Source of the DNA: an uncultured Fibrobacter sp.
Lineage (GTDB): Bacteria > Fibrobacterota > Fibrobacteria > Fibrobacterales > Fibrobacteraceae
Length of the DNA: 64,000 nucleotides
Assembly: GCA_934700345.1 (NCBI GenBank)
Contig: CAKUXP010000016.1
Span: 1 to 64,000, forward strand
Direction of reading: 5' to 3'
In this document: one piece after another, positions 17,745 to 27,486 of the stretch
Numbering within the stretch: the stretch's first letter is position 1
How the letters are laid out: each line of letters begins with the position of its first letter
Notes under the pieces: generated by a model
Told to the model about the DNA's origin: nothing
The model's database searches: none
Seen by the model: the letters and a program-made list of their open reading frames with translations, nothing else
Position numbers and translations under genes: made by a program

Positions 17745-18179
17745 ATGAAGAAAAGTCTTATTGCGCTCGCTCTTGCTGCGGCATTTACCTTGACCGCTTG
17801 CTATGGCAGCTACAGCCTCACCAACAAGCTTTACAAGTGGAACGGTACGCTTGGGAACAAGTGGCTCAATTCTTGCGTGCATTTCATTCTCTGGGTCATC
17901 CCGGTGTATGAAATCTGCATCGGTCTTGTCGATGGATTGGTTCTGAACACGGTCGAATTCTGGACCGGCTCGAATCCGATCGCTTCGAACGACACCTACT
18001 TTGAAAAGGATGCCCAGGGTAACCAGATTTCCGCGATCAAGAACGAAGACGGTTCTCTCGCGGTACAGATTATCGATGCCCAGGGCCACAAGGCTGACCT
18101 CAAACTCGAACGCGATGCTGACGTAATCCGCGCTCTCGATGCGAACGGCCAGGTCGTCGCCCAGTATGACGTGAAGTAA
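17745..18179 (+). CDS. DUF3332 family lipoprotein
   Basis: A 144-residue envelope lipoprotein. The signal peptide MKKSLIALALAAAFTLTAC ends in a lipobox (LTAC, Cys19). YGSYSLTNKLYKWNGTLGNKW and a hydrophobic stretch around HFILWVIPVYEICIGLVDGLV follow, characteristic of DUF3332. A polar C-terminal part looks like short beta strands (DAQGNQISAIKNEDG). AAGGAG precedes the start by 8 nt. Family members are found in many Gram-negative bacteria; their role is unknown. It has its own terminator. Confidence 0.85.
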   Translation: MKKSLIALALAAAFTLTACYGSYSLTNKLYKWNGTLGNKWLNSCVHFILWVIPVYEICIGLVDGLVLNTVEFWTGSNPIASNDTYFEKDAQGNQISAIKNEDGSLAVQIIDAQGHKADLKLERDADVIRALDANGQVVAQYDVK

Positions 18180-18197
18180 TCTTTTTGAAAATTTCAA

Positions 18198-18240
18198 AAG
18201 GCTCCGGTTCTTTCCGGGGCTTTTTCTTTTTGTCTTTTTC
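18198..18240 (+). terminator. Intrinsic terminator after the DUF3332 gene
   Basis: A 10-bp stem (18198-18207 with 18214-18223, including G-U pairs) and a 6-nt loop are followed by a long T-rich tract. Confidence 0.8.
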
Positions 18241-18307
18241 TTGAAAGGACTCTTGCATTTTTTATACGGTCGTTCTTTTAAAAGGGAAAAAAGGTAAATT
18301 AGGGCTT

Positions 18308-18676
18308 ATGGATGAAATGCATATCACATGCCCCCATTGCGGGAACGAAATGGAGGTATCGCTCCAGGGAAAAAAGAGTTCAATGGTCGTCTGCGTCTGT
18401 GGACACTGCAAGTCTCCCTTGATAACGCTTGACGGGGAAGTCTTTGAACTTGACCGGGAAGAATTTCATACCCTGCGAAAGAAGCTTTCCAAGGTCGTCG
18501 ATGCATTGCGGGAATGCGTCGGTACAGACCGTAGCGTCTTGCCGCTGCCCGGACGGAACGAAAGATCTCCCCGAATCGAGGATTCTGCCGGCAGGATTTC
18601 CAAGGAAGATATCGATAACCTGAAGATAGACCTGGAAACGTGCAAGGACGTTTCGGAATTTATTGACCGTCTGTGA
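18308..18676 (+). CDS. Small zinc-ribbon protein upstream of hrpA
   Basis: A 122-residue protein. CPHCGNE at residues 7-13 pairs with CVCGHCKSPL around residue 30 to form a zinc ribbon of the CxxC...CxxC type. A charged, probably helical C-terminal region follows with no recognisable domain. Its stop overlaps the GTG start of hrpA (GTGA), so the two are translated together, which hints at an RNA-related role; that is only inference. A TAAATTAG box ends 5 nt before the ATG, and there is no Shine-Dalgarno sequence. Confidence 0.7.
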   Translation: MDEMHITCPHCGNEMEVSLQGKKSSMVVCVCGHCKSPLITLDGEVFELDREEFHTLRKKLSKVVDALRECVGTDRSVLPLPGRNERSPRIEDSAGRISKEDIDNLKIDLETCKDVSEFIDRL

Positions 18677-21600
18677 TCGAGAAATCCCCACTGTTCAAAA
18701 TCGAATACCCGGATCTTCCCGTCGTCAAGAAGCGGGAAGAGTTCCTTTCGCTACTCAAAACGCGCCAAGTGATAATTGTCAAGGCGGATACGGGTTCCGG
18801 CAAATCAACCCAGGTTCCCAAATTTTTGCTTGAAAGCGGAATCGCTTTGCAAGGACGGATCGGGGTGACGGAACCGAGGCGGCTCGCTGCGATGTCGATT
18901 GCGGATCGCTTGCGGGAAGAGCTTCGTGATGAAAACCTGGTATCGACTCGAATTCGCTTTTTGGAAGAAGGCCCGAAGGATGCGCCTATCAAGGTGATGA
19001 CGGACGGCATTTTGTTGCAGGAGTTTCGCAGGGATAGGCTCTTTAGGATGTATTCCGCGATTCTAGTCGATGAAGCGCATGAACGTTCCCTGAACATCGA
19101 TATTTTGCTCGGGATTTTTAAATCGGTTCTCCGGGAACGCCCGGAATTTCGCCTGGTGATTGCTAGCGCGACGCTCGATGCGAAGCTCTTTGAAAAGTTT
19201 TACGAAGACTCTGCGGTTCTTGAAGCGGAGGGACGAACGTTTCCTGTCCAGGTGATCTATGCGGATCCTCGAGAAAACATCTCGAAAAGCAAGGGCGATT
19301 CAGGACTTGTCGATGAAGCCCGCGATGCGATTGTCGCCCTGGAGGAAGCGGAAAGGGATAACCTGCTGTGCTTCTTGCCGACGGAGCGCGATATCCAGGA
19401 TCTTGGCGAGGAACTTCGCGAAAAGCTCGACGAAAAAAAATTTGACATCCTTCCCCTGTTCGGACGGATGGGGCCTCAGGAGCAGAAAAAAGTCTTTCGG
19501 AAAACGGAAAAGACGCGTGTCGTCCTTGCGACGAATATCGCGGAGACGTCGCTCACCATTCCGGGAATCGCCTATGTTGTCGATACGGGAATGGCCCGGG
19601 TTTCGCGCTACAATCCGCAGACGCGCATCCAGGGGCTTCCGGTTGAAAAGGTTTCCCAGGCAAGCGCCAGACAGAGGACGGGACGCGCCGGACGCGTAAA
19701 GCCCGGTGTCTGCGTGCGGCTCTATACGGAAGAGGATTTTGAAAACCGCGACGAGTTTACGGAACCCGAGATCCGGCGTTCCAACCTTTCGAACGTGGTC
19801 CTTCAGTTGAGAAGTTTGGGACTATCCGTCGAGGATTTTCCGTTTATCCAGCCGCCACCCCGTTCGGCTTTTCGCGGTGCATACAAGGCTCTGTTTGAAC
19901 TGGGGGCGCTTTCGAGCGTGGAACGCGGGGCGCGCGTGACGCCTTTTGGCGCAGAGATGGCGCACCTTCCGATGGATGTCGCGCTTTCCGCTGTGCTTCT
20001 CCGGGCGAGAAATTCCGGTGTCCTGCAGCCTGCGATTATCGTCTGCTCGGCGCTTTCCATCCAGGATCCGAGGCTTTTCCCTTCGGACGAAGCGCAAAAG
20101 GAAAAGGCCCGCCGGATGCACAGGTCGCTCGGCGGTCACAAAAGCGATTTCCTCACGTTTCTTGCGGAATGGAATGCGTTTTGTCGGGAATGGAACGGAA
20201 CAACGTGGAATGCGCTCCGCAAGTATTGCGAAAAGCACTTTATGCATTTTTTGCGCTGTCGGGAATGGATCGATCTGTATGAACAGTTTTCCCGGATTTT
20301 GAAAGTCAAGTTCGATTCCTATGTCTGTCCGTTCGATTCCTTTCACCGGGACAATTTGCACATCGCGCTACTTTCGGGATTTCTCGGCGGTGTCGCTCGG
20401 CGGGACAGGGATAATGGTTGTTATCGGCTGGTCGGCGGTCGGGACGCCTATCTGTTTCCCGGAAGCGATCTGGCGGGAAAGTTTCCCGAATTCCTGCTGT
20501 CTGCGGAAGTCCGCGAAACAAGCCGCGTATTCCTGACGAAGGCTGCGGAAATCCTGCCGGAATGGATTCTGCAGGTCGCGAAGGATTTTTGTACCTATCG
20601 CTGGTTCGAGCCGAAATGGAATCCGGAACGGGGCTTCGTGGAGGCGGTGGAAGAAGTTTCGTTTCGCGGAATGGTCCTTTCACGTTCGCACCGTGTCGAT
20701 TACGGACGAGTCAATCCCGGGGAAGCGGCGCGGATCTTTTTCCTCGAAGCGATTGTCGAGGGCGATTTGCCGCGACCCTTTCCGTTTATGCGGCACAACG
20801 AGAAAGTTCTTGAATCGCTCCGGGCAAGCGAGGTTCGTTTGCGGCGGTGGGGGCTTGCGCCTTCGGACGATTTGCAGGTTGATTATCTGGTGGAACGCGC
20901 TCCCGGTGTTTTCTCGCTAAAAACGCTCAAGGATTTTATCGAGGAAAATACGGACAAGGCGCTCCGCTATGAAGTGGCGGACTGGATGCAGGCTTCGGAA
21001 ACCGGGATGGAACATTTCGAATCGTTCCGAAACAATCCGGTTATCGCAGCGGCATACCGGAAAAAAATCGCGCGTGACGCCGAAGAGAAAAGGGCGGCGC
21101 AACATGGCGGAATCGTGGAATTCCTGAAAATCCTCGATCGACATGTCCGCGGGGAACTGGTCTTTGATTCGGGCAAGGCTTGGGACGGGCTGTCGCTGGA
21201 AATCCCGGCGGATTTTTTACCGGAACTTTCCCCTTCGGTCTTTGCGCGCGAGGTTTCCAAGTGGCGAGCATGGATGCTCGAATCGTTTATCCGCGAGCTT
21301 CCCAAGGGCGATCGCAAAAAATTCGAGCAGAAGAGAGAGGAATTGGACGACTGCTTTGTCGATTTTCTGGAAAGGAATCCGTTGAAGTCTCCGATGGTTT
21401 CCCTGTACGAGGCCTTTCTGAGTTTCGGTTCTGGCGATGGAGCGCTTCCGGTGTTGAACCCGCAAAGTGAGCATCACCTAAGGCTTCACCTGTCGATTTC
21501 TGTTTCCGGAGCCTCTGAAAAATTTCCGCTGGAACTTTCCCCAGAATGGGGAGCGTGCGGTTTTTTTGACCAAATCTGTCCGCTTTCCCGAAATGCGGCC

Positions 21601-22479
21601 CTTTCGCTTCCGGTCTTGGGAATTTCTTACGGCTGGGCGCCGGATTCTGTTCGCCCGATGAATTTCGCCGAAGCCGAGTTCTGGCAGAAATTTTACCGGC
21701 GCACGCGAAGTGCGCACTTGGAAGATTCTCCGCTCAAGTCCCTGTTTGAATCGCGCTTTGCGTTTTTGAATCGAAAGGACGAAACTGGATGGGCCTTGCG
21801 GTCGCTGCTTGCGATGGACGATTCGGAAAAGGAAAAGTTCCCTGTCGATTATCTGGATAGGGCGCTTGCACGGTTTTCGGGCCTGGAATTTTCCCGTTCG
21901 CACAAGGTGCGGGCCTTTTCCGATATCTCTTCGTCGAGGACAAGCCTGGAGACGGCTTCCCGGGAAGGATTGATCCGCATGGTCTTTGACTCGGCCTATC
22001 TCGGAATTTCGGTTTTTGTCCGCGCATGGGAAAAGTTTCACGAAGCCTTCGTCGGCTTTCGCCGGGGCGAAAAGGTTTCGGCTTCGGTTTTAACTCTTGC
22101 GGCAAGGCTCGCTTCCGAGGACAATCTCTATGCCCGCTTGCAGATGATCTCCGCGTTCCTTGCTCCTGAAAAGGCTTTGCCGGATTGGGATGAATCGCTT
22201 TCCATTCCGACAAACAAGGCTTTCCGCGAAGCCTTTGCCTCTTATTTTTCGGGGCGCTTTCTCAAGGACATTGAACTGAAAAAAGCGAGGGAATCGTTGC
22301 TCCGTGCCGAGAAGGCGGAAAGCGATTTGCCGGCATTCCGGGCGAAGGTCGCGCTGCAGGTCTTGCTGGAACAGTTTGAACTATTGCGGTATAAGCGTTC
22401 GGTCCTTGCAAGCGCTTCCGAGGAGAAAATCGAAAAGGCCGCTTTGCTCAAGTTGCGGGACCGCTTCAAGGGACGCTGA
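18673..22479 (+). CDS. hrpA: ATP-dependent RNA helicase HrpA (DEAH box)
   Basis: A 1268-residue DEAH-box RNA helicase, close to the usual HrpA length of about 1300. It shows TGSGKST (Lys44), TEPRRLAA, DEAH at 133-136, SATLD, the second RecA domain with TNIAETSLTIPGI and QRTGRAGR, then the winged-helix and OB-fold region. The long C-terminal part corresponds to the HrpA-specific extension. In E. coli HrpA acts on stalled ribosomes and structured RNA. The start is GTG at 18673, overlapping the stop of the zinc-ribbon gene. Confidence 0.95.
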   Translation: MIEKSPLFKIEYPDLPVVKKREEFLSLLKTRQVIIVKADTGSGKSTQVPKFLLESGIALQGRIGVTEPRRLAAMSIADRLREELRDENLVSTRIRFLEEGPKDAPIKVMTDGILLQEFRRDRLFRMYSAILVDEAHERSLNIDILLGIFKSVLRERPEFRLVIASATLDAKLFEKFYEDSAVLEAEGRTFPVQVIYADPRENISKSKGDSGLVDEARDAIVALEEAERDNLLCFLPTERDIQDLGEELREKLDEKKFDILPLFGRMGPQEQKKVFRKTEKTRVVLATNIAETSLTIPGIAYVVDTGMARVSRYNPQTRIQGLPVEKVSQASARQRTGRAGRVKPGVCVRLYTEEDFENRDEFTEPEIRRSNLSNVVLQLRSLGLSVEDFPFIQPPPRSAFRGAYKALFELGALSSVERGARVTPFGAEMAHLPMDVALSAVLLRARNSGVLQPAIIVCSALSIQDPRLFPSDEAQKEKARRMHRSLGGHKSDFLTFLAEWNAFCREWNGTTWNALRKYCEKHFMHFLRCREWIDLYEQFSRILKVKFDSYVCPFDSFHRDNLHIALLSGFLGGVARRDRDNGCYRLVGGRDAYLFPGSDLAGKFPEFLLSAEVRETSRVFLTKAAEILPEWILQVAKDFCTYRWFEPKWNPERGFVEAVEEVSFRGMVLSRSHRVDYGRVNPGEAARIFFLEAIVEGDLPRPFPFMRHNEKVLESLRASEVRLRRWGLAPSDDLQVDYLVERAPGVFSLKTLKDFIEENTDKALRYEVADWMQASETGMEHFESFRNNPVIAAAYRKKIARDAEEKRAAQHGGIVEFLKILDRHVRGELVFDSGKAWDGLSLEIPADFLPELSPSVFAREVSKWRAWMLESFIRELPKGDRKKFEQKREELDDCFVDFLERNPLKSPMVSLYEAFLSFGSGDGALPVLNPQSEHHLRLHLSISVSGASEKFPLELSPEWGACGFFDQICPLSRNAALSLPVLGISYGWAPDSVRPMNFAEAEFWQKFYRRTRSAHLEDSPLKSLFESRFAFLNRKDETGWALRSLLAMDDSEKEKFPVDYLDRALARFSGLEFSRSHKVRAFSDISSSRTSLETASREGLIRMVFDSAYLGISVFVRAWEKFHEAFVGFRRGEKVSASVLTLAARLASEDNLYARLQMISAFLAPEKALPDWDESLSIPTNKAFREAFASYFSGRFLKDIELKKARESLLRAEKAESDLPAFRAKVALQVLLEQFELLRYKRSVLASASEEKIEKAALLKLRDRFKGR

Positions 22480-22506
22480 TTTCCAAAATTTTCTAATTTG
22501 TGGGTG

Positions 22507-23316
22507 ATGCGCTTTTCCCTGTTTTACTTTCTTTTTGTACTTTGCCTGGTATCTTGCAAAAACTTAGGCGGAGATTCCGACCCGACGCTCGCTCGCGTGG
22601 AAGATTCGGAGTTGAAACTTTCCCGGTTAAGCGAAAACGGAAACTGGGATTCACTGCCGTTTGAAGCCCGGATGGAGCTTGTCGAAAACTGGGTGAATCG
22701 CGAATCGGTCTATGAACGTGCCCTTTCGGAAGGAATTGGGGACTTGCCGGAAGTGAAACGCCTTCTAGAAGATGCGAAAAAGAAGATTGTTCTCGGTGTG
22801 TATTTTGCACGGGTAACGGATACGCTTTCGACTTCGGAGGCGGATGTTGCCGCTTATTACGACGATCATCCCGAGCTGTTTGCTTTGGAGGCGAATGTCT
22901 ATGATGTCGCAGTCGTTACCTATATGAGCGGTTCGACGGCGTGGAAGTATTACGGTCCGATGGCAAAGAAGACGATTCTTGCAAAACCCGAAAGAAATTG
23001 GCTTGTCCGCGATGTGGAAAGCTTTGATTCGGTGACGGTCTTCCCGCTTGACTGCCCGACTGTCGATATGGGGGCGCTTCCTGTCGGAAAAATTTCACCG
23101 CCGAAGGCCTGTGGAAAAAATCTCAAGAGTGTCATTGTCCTTTCGAGGATGGATTCGGGAACGGTCCGTCCGTTTGCCGATGTCTCGGATCTTGCGCGGA
23201 CCCTTGCCGCAAATGCGAAACGTAAAAAGTTTATCGCGGCCTTCAAGGATTCCGTAAAGAAAAGACAGGCAATTTTTACCTATCCCGAAGAAATCTCCAA
23301 ATCCGCAACCCATTGA
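22507..23316 (+). CDS. SurA N-domain/parvulin-like lipoprotein
   Basis: A 269-residue lipoprotein. The signal peptide is MRFSLFYFLFVLCLVSC with lipobox LVSC (Cys17). The mature part starts with a SurA/PrsA-like N region (helical, MELVENWVNRESVYERALSEG, followed by VAAYYDDHPELFALEANVYDVAVVTY), the pattern that precedes parvulin domains. The parvulin core itself is poorly conserved, so it is more likely a chaperone than an active isomerase. The ATG at 22507 is preferred to the TTG at 22498. It lies 12 bp before the surA gene and is probably co-transcribed. Confidence 0.75.
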   Translation: MRFSLFYFLFVLCLVSCKNLGGDSDPTLARVEDSELKLSRLSENGNWDSLPFEARMELVENWVNRESVYERALSEGIGDLPEVKRLLEDAKKKIVLGVYFARVTDTLSTSEADVAAYYDDHPELFALEANVYDVAVVTYMSGSTAWKYYGPMAKKTILAKPERNWLVRDVESFDSVTVFPLDCPTVDMGALPVGKISPPKACGKNLKSVIVLSRMDSGTVRPFADVSDLARTLAANAKRKKFIAAFKDSVKKRQAIFTYPEEISKSATH

Positions 23317-23328
23317 GCCCGAATTCCT

Positions 23329-24612
23329 ATGAAAAAAAAATACAGCATCGCTTTCGTTCTTTTTTTCGTGACTTCCCTTTTTGCCGCTCCGGAACTTTTT
23401 GAGTCCATCGCGGCGATTGTCGATGGAAAGCCCATCATGCGTTCCGAAGTGATGGAAAACCTCTACCAGTTCCAGAATTCGGCGGAAGCGTCCAAGATGT
23501 CCGAAAAGGAACAGCTCGCATTTGTCCTGGACAAGCTGATTGACGATAAGGTCCTGCTTTCGCGGGTTGATCGGGATTCCATCCAGGTTACGGACGAGGA
23601 TGTCGAATTGCGCGTCTCGCAGCATTTGCAGAATTTGGCGGTGCGGCAAAACATCAGCATGGAAATTCTCGAAAGGGCGATTCGTGCGCAGCTCGGAATG
23701 AGCATGGTGCAGTATCGGGAAAATCTCGGCAAGCAGATTCGCGAACAGATGACGATCGGGCGGATTCGGCAGAAGTACGCTGGCGGCATCAAGCCTACCC
23801 GCAAGGAGGTTGCAGAATTTTACGATAATTACAAGGATTCCATCCCGCGCCAGTACAACTGTATGCGTCTTTCCCATATCGCCCTGAAAATCGAGCCGGA
23901 TTCGCTTGTCGTGGATTCGGTGCGCCGCGAAGCGGAATGGCTAATCGATTCCCTGGACCACGGGATGATGTGGGAAGTACTTGCAAAGAACCATTCCCAG
24001 GATTCGACGGCTAGCAAGGGCGGGGACATCGGATATTTTCAGAAGGGACTTTTGGATCCTGTCTATGAACGGGCTATCAAGACCGTTGGCAACGGGGAAT
24101 ACACACCGAATCCGGTGAAGACCGAACGCGGTTGGACGATTATTCGGGTCATCGGGCGGAAGGAAGATGGCGTCCGCACGGCGATGATTCTTTTGCAGAC
24201 CGTTCCGACGACTGCGGATTCGAACCGCGTCCTGAAATTTGCGGATTCGCTGCGAACCGCCCTGACATCGGACTCGCTTTTTGCCGATGCCGCGAAAAAG
24301 TTTAGTGCGGACAAAGAGACGAATTTCAACGGGGGAAATCTCGGCTGGCTGGAAAAGGCGGATGTCGATACGCTGTTCCTGCCGGTGGTCTCGGAACTTT
24401 CCGTAGGAGAAGTCTCGGAGCCGTTTCTTGCGGGAAATGAATACCATCTGCTCCGTCTGGAAGACTTGAAGCAGGTTCGCGATTACACGCTCGAAGATGA
24501 CTACATGAAAATCGAGATGTTCGCCATCAATTACATGGAAGACAAAAAGCTTCGTGAATTTGTCAAGAAGTGGCGCGATGAAGTTCATATCGAAATCCGC
24601 ATGAAGGACTGA
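23329..24612 (+). CDS. surA: Periplasmic peptidyl-prolyl isomerase/chaperone SurA
   Basis: Chaperone for outer-membrane proteins crossing the periplasm. The 427-residue length is close to E. coli SurA. A signal peptide (first 20 residues, ending at LFA) is followed by the SurA N domain (ESIAAIVDGKPIMRSEVMENL, a hallmark), a first parvulin domain with GGDIGYFQKGLLDPVYERAI, a second parvulin-like domain with GGNLGWLEKADVDTLFLPV, and a C-terminal helix that completes the core domain. Confidence 0.92.
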   Translation: MKKKYSIAFVLFFVTSLFAAPELFESIAAIVDGKPIMRSEVMENLYQFQNSAEASKMSEKEQLAFVLDKLIDDKVLLSRVDRDSIQVTDEDVELRVSQHLQNLAVRQNISMEILERAIRAQLGMSMVQYRENLGKQIREQMTIGRIRQKYAGGIKPTRKEVAEFYDNYKDSIPRQYNCMRLSHIALKIEPDSLVVDSVRREAEWLIDSLDHGMMWEVLAKNHSQDSTASKGGDIGYFQKGLLDPVYERAIKTVGNGEYTPNPVKTERGWTIIRVIGRKEDGVRTAMILLQTVPTTADSNRVLKFADSLRTALTSDSLFADAAKKFSADKETNFNGGNLGWLEKADVDTLFLPVVSELSVGEVSEPFLAGNEYHLLRLEDLKQVRDYTLEDDYMKIEMFAINYMEDKKLREFVKKWRDEVHIEIRMKD

Positions 24613-24613
24613 C

Positions 24614-25303
24614 ATGATCCAGTTCCTGCATGTGACGAAAACTTATGAGGATAACTGGAAAGCGCTTTCCGATGTGACGCTTCGCATTGGGCAGGGGGAA
24701 TTTGTCTTTTTGACAGGGCACAGCGGGGCCGGGAAATCGACGCTTCTCAAACTGATTTACATGGACGAACGACCGGATGCGTTTCACGGCGGCGAAGTCA
24801 TGGTGCAGTTTTCGAAAGATATCGTTTTTGATACCAAGACGGCGACCGAGAACGATGTACAGGAACTTCGGCGTCGCATCGGGATTGTCTTTCAGGATTT
24901 TAAGCTCTTGCCGGATAGAAATGTCTTTGAAAATGTCGCGCTTGCCTTGCGAATCACGGGAACGTCTCCGAAACAGCTGAATGCAAAGGTTTTCGAAGCG
25001 CTTTCCCTAGTGGGAATTTCCCAGAAGAGGCTTTCCATGCCTTATACGCTTTCGGGCGGTGAACAGCAGCGCGTTGCCATTGCCCGGGCGATGGTGCACA
25101 ATCCGTACCTGATTCTCGCTGACGAGCCGACGGGAAACCTCGACCCGGAAAACGCCAGGGAAGTGTTTGACATCTTCAAGGAAATCAATGCGCGGGGAAC
25201 GACCGTTCTCATGGCGACGCACAATCCGGATTTTTATTTGAACAGCCCTTTTCGCCGCTTGACTCTTTCGCACGGCGTGTTGCAAAACCGGGATATTCTC
25301 TGA
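24614..25303 (+). CDS. ftsE: FtsE-like ABC transporter ATPase
   Basis: A 229-residue ABC ATPase with Walker A GHSGAGKST, the Q-loop FQDFKLLPDRNVFENV, signature LSGGEQQR, Walker B LILADEPTGNLD and switch His in ATHNPDF. The sequence around IGIVFQDFKLLPDRNV is typical of FtsE, the cell-division ATPase that partners the membrane protein FtsX. It follows surA by one base. No ftsX is adjacent: the next gene is convergent and abuts directly. The partner must be encoded elsewhere, or this is a LolD-like protein. Confidence 0.85.
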   Translation: MIQFLHVTKTYEDNWKALSDVTLRIGQGEFVFLTGHSGAGKSTLLKLIYMDERPDAFHGGEVMVQFSKDIVFDTKTATENDVQELRRRIGIVFQDFKLLPDRNVFENVALALRITGTSPKQLNAKVFEALSLVGISQKRLSMPYTLSGGEQQRVAIARAMVHNPYLILADEPTGNLDPENAREVFDIFKEINARGTTVLMATHNPDFYLNSPFRRLTLSHGVLQNRDIL

Positions 25304-26167
25304 CTAGTAAATGTCGATTTCCGTAGGGATTTCAGAGTGAATTTTTTCTGCGACTTTCGTAAAGAACGGCTTTTCGAGAGGATGGACATCGGGAAGGGCC
25401 GTGTGGCGTACGACACCGTAGAGTTGGATACCGAGAAGATTTTGTGGGCTTGACCGATAGATCCGCTTTAATCGATTTATGTACAAATCAATTTCGTTTT
25501 CGTCGGGAAATTCGGGACCGATTTGGCAGAGCATCGTCTGGACTCGAATCGGAAATTTCTTGACGGTCGTTTCGATATTTTCCTGGATTTTTTCGAGGGG
25601 GAAGCGGGAACGGCTGATCTTTTGGTACCAGGATTCGCTGCCCGCATCGAGCTTTGTCCAGATCTCGCCTCTTTTTTCGGTGAGGAGGGCGAGTCCCTTT
25701 TGGATATTTGGTTTGTCGAGAAGTGTCGAATTGGTGATGAGCGTGAGCTGCAAGGGATAGCGGCTGTATTTGTCCTGCATTTGGCGCATCAGCTGGCAGA
25801 CTTCCGGAAATTCCGGAGCCATCGTACTTTCGCCATCTCCCGAAAGGCAGATATCCTTGATTTCCCGCTTTTCCTCTTCGACATCCCGAAAGGAGGAAAA
25901 ATCGGCGAGTCCGTTTTTTTCGTAGGCGGAAATGATGTTCTCGATTTCCTTTCCGATGCGGGGAATATCGATTTTTTCTTTTGGTCCGGGAATTGTACGA
26001 TCGACCTGGCAGTAGGCGCAGCTAAAATTGCAATGCTTGTCGAGATTGAGGTTGATACCGATCGATAGACCTTTTGCCCGGCGGCTGATGACCGGGTAAA
26101 CCCAGAGGTTTTGCTTCCAGAGGCGCGAATGGTCGCTCCAGGCTTTTTCCAGTGCTTCTTCACTCAT
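25304..26167 (-). CDS. Radical SAM protein (COG0731-like)
   Basis: A 287-residue radical SAM enzyme with the 4Fe-4S motif Cys46-x3-Cys50-x2-Cys53 (HCNFSCAYC), a GDGEST motif in the second strand (LSGDGEST) and ITNSTLLD. It resembles the wyosine-related COG0731 group, which in bacteria has no settled function. Its stop codon directly abuts the stop of ftsE, and it diverges from folC across a 40-bp gap. The substrate is unknown. Confidence 0.8.
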   Translation of the reverse strand: MSEEALEKAWSDHSRLWKQNLWVYPVISRRAKGLSIGINLNLDKHCNFSCAYCQVDRTIPGPKEKIDIPRIGKEIENIISAYEKNGLADFSSFRDVEEEKREIKDICLSGDGESTMAPEFPEVCQLMRQMQDKYSRYPLQLTLITNSTLLDKPNIQKGLALLTEKRGEIWTKLDAGSESWYQKISRSRFPLEKIQENIETTVKKFPIRVQTMLCQIGPEFPDENEIDLYINRLKRIYRSSPQNLLGIQLYGVVRHTALPDVHPLEKPFFTKVAEKIHSEIPTEIDIY

Positions 26168-26197
26168 AGAAACTCGCTTGTTTTCCTTAATGTTAGC

Positions 26198-26205
26198 TAA
26201 ATTTT
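26198..26205 (+). promoter_or_regulatory. Putative -7 box of folC
   Basis: TAAATTTT ends 5 nt before the ATG at 26211 (2 nt before the alternative ATG at 26208), with TTG 17 nt further upstream. The spacing implies a transcript starting at or next to the start codon. Confidence 0.45.
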
Positions 26206-26207
26206 AA

Positions 26208-27473
26208 ATGATGAAAAATTTCGGAATCGAATATCTCCGTTCCCTGGCGCCTTTGGGAATGACTGGCGACCTGAAAAATATGAAGCGCTTGCTGGAGGCC
26301 CTCGGGCATCCGGAAAAAAATTTCCAGACGGTTCATGTTGTCGGTACGGACGGAAAAGGCTCGACCGCTTTCTATCTTTCGAATATCCTTTCTGCGCACG
26401 GCGTTTCCGCAGGGCTTTATACGAGTCCGCATCTGGTGAATGTACGGGAACGGATCCGCATCGACGGAACTCCCGTTTCCGAAGAGGATTTCGACCGCCT
26501 GATGCAAGGTGTACGGGATGTTTCCGAGCGCTTGAACCTTCGCGTCTCTTTTTTTGAAGCACTCACGATTGCCTGTTTTCTGTTTTTTGCCGAAAGGAAA
26601 GTCGGATGTGCCGTCATCGAAGCGGGGCTTGGCGGCAGGCTGGATTCGACTCGGACCGCTTGCGGAAAATGGGCCGTCCTGACGAGCATCGGGCTAGAGC
26701 ATACGGAAATCCTCGGCAAGACGGAAGGATCCATCTTGCGGGAAAAGCTGGGAATTCTCGCTCCGGGTTCGACGCTCTTTGTCGGAAAAATTCGCCCGGA
26801 GCTAATCGGGGTTGCCGAAGAATTTGTACGAAAAGTTCCTGCAAAATTAATTTGTATAGATACCGTGGAAAATTTGGCAGTGCCGAATCCCGGTCGCCAC
26901 TATGTCGAGAACGCATCGCTTTCTTTGGCGGCGGCCAAGGCTTTTTTAAAAGATCGGTTTAACGAAAATACAGCAAGGCTAGCCTTGAAAAAATCCCTTT
27001 GGATCGGGAGAATGCAGAAACTGCTCGATGCGGACGGAAATTTTCGTTGGCTTTTGGATGGGGCGCATAATCCTCATGCGGCCAGGCGTCTTGCCGAAGC
27101 GCTTGGCGAGTACTATCCGCAAAAGAAATTCCCCTGTGTATTTGGAGCCTTGAAGGACAAGGCGCTCGAAGAAATGATCCGGCTTTTGAAACCGCATGTC
27201 TCCGTATGGCATGTGACGCGGACGTCCTATGCGCGCTTTCGCGAAATAGAAGATGTCGTGGCGGAACTGGAATCCTTGGGCTGTCGGGTGGGAATTTCTG
27301 CGTCGCTTTCCGACGGATTCTTAAAATCGGTCCAGGCAGATGCGAAAAATTCTCCTGTGCTTGTTTCAGGTTCGCTCTACATGATCGGCGGGACGATAAA
27401 TCTTTTAAAAGATCAGTTTGACAGCCTGAAGTTTTTCCGGGGCATGGAAATGTCCGAAAGCGAAACGCATTGA
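26208..27473 (+). CDS. folC: Folylpolyglutamate synthase / dihydrofolate synthase
   Basis: Adds glutamate to folates, and usually also to dihydropteroate. The 421-residue Mur-ligase-type protein has the P-loop VGTDGKGST, YTSPHLVNVRERI, EAGLGGRLDSTR and the C-terminal domain with WLLDGAHNPHAARRLAEAL. All motifs are intact. Two adjacent ATGs (26208 and 26211) are possible; the promoter position favours 26211. It is followed 13 bp later by pth on the same strand. Confidence 0.93.
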   Translation: MMKNFGIEYLRSLAPLGMTGDLKNMKRLLEALGHPEKNFQTVHVVGTDGKGSTAFYLSNILSAHGVSAGLYTSPHLVNVRERIRIDGTPVSEEDFDRLMQGVRDVSERLNLRVSFFEALTIACFLFFAERKVGCAVIEAGLGGRLDSTRTACGKWAVLTSIGLEHTEILGKTEGSILREKLGILAPGSTLFVGKIRPELIGVAEEFVRKVPAKLICIDTVENLAVPNPGRHYVENASLSLAAAKAFLKDRFNENTARLALKKSLWIGRMQKLLDADGNFRWLLDGAHNPHAARRLAEALGEYYPQKKFPCVFGALKDKALEEMIRLLKPHVSVWHVTRTSYARFREIEDVVAELESLGCRVGISASLSDGFLKSVQADAKNSPVLVSGSLYMIGGTINLLKDQFDSLKFFRGMEMSESETH

Positions 27474-27486
27474 TTGTGGAGGTTTT

